From positions 1 to 10,389 of the forward strand of contig DIDN01000133.1 of NCBI GenBank assembly GCA_002418185.1: DNA of 10,389 nt, read 5' to 3'. A program made the translations under genes and the position numbers. Below the pieces are notes generated by a model, which saw only the letters and a list, made by a program, of their open reading frames with translations, was not told where the DNA came from and made no database searches. This stretch comes from Deltaproteobacteria bacterium UBA5799. Its GTDB lineage: Bacteria; Desulfobacterota; GWC2-55-46. Every line of letters starts with the position of its first letter. Position 1 is the stretch's first letter. Shown piece by piece: positions 6,524 through 10,389 of this stretch.

Positions 6524-6562
6524 CTGAAAGGCTTTTCAGGGAAGGTCTGAAGCAGCAAACAT

Positions 6563-6600
6563 TGTCATTCTGAGAGCAGCGAAGGACCTCGTATTCAGAA
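6563..6600. repeat. Piece of a dispersed intergenic repeat (CATTCTGAG type)
   Basis: The segment CATTCTGAGAGCAGCGAAG and the following bases, ending in GGACCTCG, match the very common bacterial intergenic repeat of the form CATTCTGAGCGAAGCGAAG plus AATCTC at about 21 of 25 positions, recalled from memory. Short inverted arms TCTGAA (6546-6551) and TTCAGA (6594-6599) flank it. It lies in the leader of tilS and looks like a degenerate, non-autonomous element. Confidence 0.5.
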
Positions 6601-6712
6601 ACTGCAGTTATAGGGTCGCTTACGCTCCAGAAAATGGAATTATCAGCCTTCGCAGGATATTCACGACGAAGCCGGAAAGGCACTTCATTTCTTGTAAAGG
6701 GTTAAATTCCCG

Positions 6713-8101
6713 ATGTCAGATCTTTTCATCCGAGCAAGGGAAGTGATAAGGCGGAACCGGATGCTCTCCAGGGGCGAGACGGTGGTCGCTGCCGTCTCAG
6801 GCGGGGCAGATTCGGTAGCGATGCTCCACCTCCTCTGGAGGATGAGCGAGGAGTATCGCCTTTCGATTGTCGTCGCCCATCTCGACCACGGCCTCCGGGG
6901 CCGGGAATCGAGAAGGGACTACCTCTTTACCGAGGAGCTTGCAAAAAGACTCGGCCTGCCCTTCGTGGGAGGCAGACTCGGGCCCGGAGAGCTTGAAAAA
7001 ACCTCCGGCTCGCCTCAGGAGGCCGCAAGGAAGAAGAGGTACGAGTTCCTCGAAAGGGCTGCCGTGCTCCACAAGGCAGGGAAGATAGCGCTCGGCCACA
7101 CGCTCGACGACCAGGCCGAGACGGTCCTCATGCGCCTCCTGAAGGGAGCATCCCTTTCAGGCCTCGCAGGGATCCCGGCAAAGAGGGACAAGTACATAAG
7201 GCCTCTGCTGTTTGCAAGCAGGAAGGAAATAGAGGAGTACGCCTCGGCAGAGGGACTTTCGTTCGTGACCGACTCGAGCAACCTCGAAAGGAAATACCTC
7301 AGGAACCGCGTACGCATTGACCTCATCCCCGGGCTTCAAGGGGAATATAACCCCAATATCAAGGAGACGCTTTCGCGGACAGCCGCTCTCCTGCGTACAG
7401 ATGACGAGTACATCGAAAGGGCGGCGGAGCGGGCCTTTAAATCCGTATGCATCGAGATGCGCCCCGGCTCAATAACGCTGGATAGGCTTAAGCTTCTGAA
7501 GGCGCACGGGGCTATAATCTCCAGGGTCTTTCTCCTTGCCGGAAGAGCGCTCGGCAGGGAGGGCCTCGAGCTCGGGAGCGTGCATGTGGAGGCCTTTCTG
7601 GAGATGGTAAGGGGCCCGAGGCCGAACGCCGTCATTTCGTTGCCGGACGGGATTAGGGCCGAGCGAGTCTATGAAAGAGTCGTCGTGGCCGTTGAGGCAG
7701 CCCCGGAAGCGGCTGAGTTCGAGGCAGTTATCAATGTCCCGGGGAGGACTGTCCTGGAGGGCATCGGTGAGTTCAGGGCCGAGCTGAAAAAGCCTGCGGC
7801 AGGGGGCCTGAAGGAAGGCGAGGGAGCGGCATGGTTCGACCGGGAGGTCCTCAGCGCAGGGCCGCTCGTTGTCCGGCAGGCGCGCCCGGGAGACAGGATG
7901 GTCCCGTTCGGCATGCAGGGGCGGAGGAAGTTGAAGGACATATTCATAGACATGAAGGTCCCGCCCTCGAATAGGCGCAGGACGCCCATCGTACTGGCAG
8001 GCGGCGAGATCATATGGGCGGCGGGGCTCAGGCGCTCCGCCCTATTCATGGTCGAAAAGGGGGCGCTAAAGGCCCTGAGGGTAGAGTTCATACCGGCCTA
8101 A
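6713..8101 (+). CDS. tilS: tRNA(Ile)-lysidine synthetase
   Basis: TilS attaches lysine to C34 of the CAU-anticodon tRNA(Ile), using ATP, so that it reads AUA. The 462-residue protein has the N-type ATP pyrophosphatase P-loop SGGADS (29-34), HLDHGLRG (56-63), the AARKKRYEFL helix (104-113), the catalytic segment GHTLDDQAETVLMRLLKG (128-145), and TDSSNLERKYLRNRVR (186-201). The C-terminal tRNA-binding domain is recognisable from RQARPGDRMVPFGMQGRRKLKDIF through the SNRRRTP segment to WAAGLRRS. AAAGGG (6696-6701) lies 11 nt before the ATG, rather far but usable. It fits a genome that uses AUA codons heavily. It has its own promoter candidate and is followed by a gap of about 165 nt. Confidence 0.96.
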   Translation: MSDLFIRAREVIRRNRMLSRGETVVAAVSGGADSVAMLHLLWRMSEEYRLSIVVAHLDHGLRGRESRRDYLFTEELAKRLGLPFVGGRLGPGELEKTSGSPQEAARKKRYEFLERAAVLHKAGKIALGHTLDDQAETVLMRLLKGASLSGLAGIPAKRDKYIRPLLFASRKEIEEYASAEGLSFVTDSSNLERKYLRNRVRIDLIPGLQGEYNPNIKETLSRTAALLRTDDEYIERAAERAFKSVCIEMRPGSITLDRLKLLKAHGAIISRVFLLAGRALGREGLELGSVHVEAFLEMVRGPRPNAVISLPDGIRAERVYERVVVAVEAAPEAAEFEAVINVPGRTVLEGIGEFRAELKKPAAGGLKEGEGAAWFDREVLSAGPLVVRQARPGDRMVPFGMQGRRKLKDIFIDMKVPPSNRRRTPIVLAGGEIIWAAGLRRSALFMVEKGALKALRVEFIPA

Positions 8102-8112
8102 CCCTGGTAACG

Positions 8113-8130
8113 CTGACATGCTCGTGTCAG
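8113..8130 (+). terminator. Small hairpin after tilS, doubtful terminator
   Basis: CTGACA (8113-8118) pairs with TGTCAG (8125-8130) across a 6-nt loop, 12 nt after the tilS stop. No T-run follows, so it is at most a weak or factor-dependent stop. Confidence 0.25.
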
Positions 8131-8200
8131 ACAGGCGGCTGAGCAAGCTTCCACAAAGCGAGCAGGCCCAATTGCCGGTTCCCGACGACCCATTTTCCCT

Positions 8201-8229
8201 TTGTGATTCCCCAATTTTTTTGATATATT
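8201..8229 (+). promoter_or_regulatory. Promoter of the carbonic anhydrase-like gene
   Basis: TTGTGA (8201-8206, 4 of 6) and TATATT (8224-8229, 5 of 6) are 17 bp apart. TGA directly before the -10 makes an extended -10 (TGnTATATT). A run of seven T (8215-8221) lies in the spacer. The predicted start near 8236 precedes the ATG at 8267 by about 30 nt. Confidence 0.6.
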
Positions 8230-8266
8230 GAATAAATTTACCAGGCATTTTTACGCGGGGTTGGAA

Positions 8267-8827
8267 ATGCTCAAGCCTTACAAGGGGATATGGCCCAAAC
8301 TTCACGAGAGCGTATTCGTGGAGGCGAGCGCCCAGGTCATAGGGGACGTGTGGATAGGCGAGGACTCGAGCATCTGGTTTAACGCAGTGGTCCGGGGCGA
8401 CGTCAACTACATAAGGATAGGCGACAGGACCAACGTCCAGGACAACTCCACCCTCCACGTCACCAAGGACACCTGCCCTCTAAAAATCGGGAGCGACATC
8501 ACAATCGGGCACGGCGTGGTATTGCACGGCTGCACCGTCAAGGACAGGTGCCTTATCGGCATGGGCGCGATAATCCTCGACAGGGCCGAGATAGGCGAGG
8601 ACTCGATCGTCGGGGCCGGGGCGCTCGTTACAGAGGGGACCAAAGTGCCGCCGGGTTCTCTCGTGCTCGGCATGCCAGCGAAGGTCGCAAGGGAGCTTAA
8701 GCCCGAGGAAAAGGCCAGGATACTCAGGTCGGCCAGGAACTACATCGAATATACGAGGAACTACACCGGCCCGGACGCAATCGAAGAGGGCGCGCCGCAG
8801 GCCGCCAAAACCCCTTCGGAAAATTAG
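8267..8827 (+). CDS. Gamma-class carbonic anhydrase-like protein (left-handed beta-helix)
   Basis: This 186-residue cytoplasmic protein is built of hexapeptide repeats of the left-handed beta-helix (such as VIGDVWIGEDSSIW, IRIGDRTNVQDN and SIVGAGALVTEG) up to about residue 135, then a C-terminal helix. The three histidines of the gamma-class metal site are present: H64 (STLHV), H82 and H87 (IGHGVVLHGC). RGD (43-45) and Q58 are also in the usual places. Members bind zinc or iron and may interconvert CO2 and bicarbonate, though many relatives show little or no activity. A TTG at 8228 would lengthen the frame by 13 residues but lies inside the predicted -10 box, so the ATG at 8267 with GGGG 6 nt upstream is preferred. 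The last 20 residues are low-complexity. Confidence 0.9.
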   Translation: MLKPYKGIWPKLHESVFVEASAQVIGDVWIGEDSSIWFNAVVRGDVNYIRIGDRTNVQDNSTLHVTKDTCPLKIGSDITIGHGVVLHGCTVKDRCLIGMGAIILDRAEIGEDSIVGAGALVTEGTKVPPGSLVLGMPAKVARELKPEEKARILRSARNYIEYTRNYTGPDAIEEGAPQAAKTPSEN

Positions 8828-8858
8828 GCAGGTTGCCGAAAAATTTAAAATCTTATTT

Positions 8859-8978
8859 AGGCTGCTCAAAAAGCTCAAGATGCGAGGCGTCGAGAAACGA
8901 GGAATGAGGCGTATTTTTGTATACGCCGCAGTGACGAGCGACGTAGCCTTCGAAGCAGATGGACTTTTTCAGCAGCCT
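8859..8978. mobile_element. MITE-like inverted-repeat element, 120 bp
   Basis: The ends are inverted copies: AGGCTGCTcAAAAAG (8859-8873) against the complement of CTTTTTcAGCAGCCT (8964-8978), with one central mismatch. The middle is the perfect hairpin GGCGTAT (8908-8914), loop TTTTGT, ATACGCC (8921-8927). Further paired arms CGTCG (8888-8892) and CGACG (8939-8943) are symmetrical about the same centre, so the whole unit folds as one imperfect stem. It encodes nothing. From memory, elements with this AGGCTGCTCAAAAAG...GGAATGAGGCGTA...CAGCAGCCT layout recur between genes in many environmental bacterial genomes. TATT occurs on both sides (8854-8857 and 8978-8981) and may be a target duplication, but this is weak. 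Confidence 0.7.
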
Positions 8979-9573
8979 ATTAGAGGTTGCCGTAAACAGG
9001 AGGCGCGAGATAAGGGCCTTCATAGCCATAAGGCTGCCTTCGGAGGTGAAGGAGGCGCTCCGGCTGGCGCAGGCACAGCTTGACCGGGGGTCGGTTTCCA
9101 TAAACTGGGCAAGGCCCGAGTCCATGCACTTGACGCTCAGGTTCCTGGGCGAGGTGGACGAAAGCCTTACCGATGCGCTCGGGGTTGGGATCGAGAGCGC
9201 GGCCTCCGGCATCGGGCCCTTCAGGCTCGCTGTCGAGGGAGTCGGCGCGTTCCCGAACCGGAGGCGCCCCAGGGTAATCTGGGCCGGGATAGGAGAGAGC
9301 GAGGTGCTTACCGGGCTTCAGCGCAGGGTCGAGGAAAACGTCGAGGCCCTCGGCTTCGCGCCGGAAGATCGTCCGTTCTCCCCCCACCTCACGCTCTGCA
9401 GGATAAAAACCCCCGAGGACTCCATGCTCATGGGGGGCGTCCTTGCCGGGCCGGACCCCCCGCTCAAAGCGGAGTTCACGGTCTCCTCGGTCGTCCTCTT
9501 TAAGAGCGTATTGAGGCCCAAGGGGGCCGAGTACACGGTAATGAGAGAGGCCTTGCTGGCAGCTGGTAAATAA
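8959..9573 (+). CDS. thpR: RNA 2',3'-cyclic phosphodiesterase (2'-5' RNA ligase family)
   Basis: The protein has the two catalytic HxT motifs of the 2H phosphoesterase superfamily, H57-L-T59 (MHLTLRFLG) and H143-L-T145 (SPHLTLCRIK), plus NRRRPRVIWAGI (100-111), typical of ThpR/LigT. It opens 2',3'-cyclic phosphates or joins 2'-5' RNA ends; the cellular role is poorly defined. The family normally begins as MRAFIAI, which here corresponds to IRAFIAI from residue 18. That Ile is ATA at 9010, with AGGAGG (8998-9003) 6 nt upstream. The only ordinary in-frame start is ATG 8959, inside the MITE-like element and with a poor ribosome binding site. I list the longer form, but the first 17 residues are probably not native. 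It precedes recA by 43 nt, a common neighbourhood. Confidence 0.88.
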   Translation: MDFFSSLLEVAVNRRREIRAFIAIRLPSEVKEALRLAQAQLDRGSVSINWARPESMHLTLRFLGEVDESLTDALGVGIESAASGIGPFRLAVEGVGAFPNRRRPRVIWAGIGESEVLTGLQRRVEENVEALGFAPEDRPFSPHLTLCRIKTPEDSMLMGGVLAGPDPPLKAEFTVSSVVLFKSVLRPKGAEYTVMREALLAAGK

Positions 9574-9616
9574 GGAAATATCTCAGGCACCATAAATTTC
9601 AGACGGAGGCGAATAG

Positions 9617-10389
<773 letters not shown>

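Noticed and set aside
6039..6527. A 162-codon + strand frame over the feoB end and the following gap
   Set aside because: It overlaps feoB and the Cys-rich gene in another frame and has Arg/Pro-rich shadow composition.
8228..8266. TTG start adding 13 residues to the carbonic anhydrase-like protein
   Set aside because: The TTG overlaps the predicted -10 box and would lie upstream of the transcription start. The ATG at 8267 has a ribosome binding site and fits the family N-terminus.

Overview
The window reads as about 60% G+C bacterial chromosome in which every supported gene lies on the + strand. Most of it strongly prefers ATA for isoleucine, AGG for arginine and GAC for aspartate. That codon habit, the gene families (HD-GYP plus PilZ, a FeoA-FeoA-FeoB operon, thpR next to recA) and the repeats between genes fit an uncultured Desulfobacterota- or Nitrospirota-like bacterium. 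This placement is inference, since no rRNA or other phylogenetic marker from the main genome is complete here.

Layout. (1) 3-155: the end of an unrecognised gene. (2) 308-3000: a three-gene signalling operon made of a REC-only response regulator, a REC-GAF-HD-GYP response regulator predicted to degrade cyclic di-GMP, and a PilZ protein predicted to bind cyclic di-GMP. A palindrome resembling an FNR/CRP-family site precedes it, and a hairpin terminator candidate follows it. (3) 3169-6327: an iron operon. A promoter overlapped by a near-consensus Fur box is followed by a leader of about 260 nt, a FeoA-like protein with a Cys/His insert, canonical FeoA, FeoB, and a 42-residue Cys-rich membrane protein. 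(4) 6328-6712: a gene-free stretch with two strong hairpins, a good promoter and a piece of a dispersed repeat. (5) 6713-9573: housekeeping genes, namely tilS (tRNA lysidine synthetase), a gamma-class carbonic anhydrase-like protein with its own promoter, and thpR. The last two are separated by a 120-bp inverted-repeat element. (6) 9617 to the end: recA, cut off by the window edge.

How the genes work together. In the first operon two phosphorelay receivers would act on cyclic di-GMP turnover, and the PilZ protein is a likely reader of that signal. In the second, iron-loaded Fur would shut off transcription of a complete ferrous iron importer with its two SH3-like accessory proteins and a small membrane partner.

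The points most worth checking are: an abrupt codon-usage switch inside recA (about 9662-9713), which suggests an assembly chimera or recombination; the start of thpR, where the only ordinary start codon lies inside the repeat while a good ribosome binding site sits before an ATA codon; and the Fur box with its long leader. I found no clearly new defence or mobile system.
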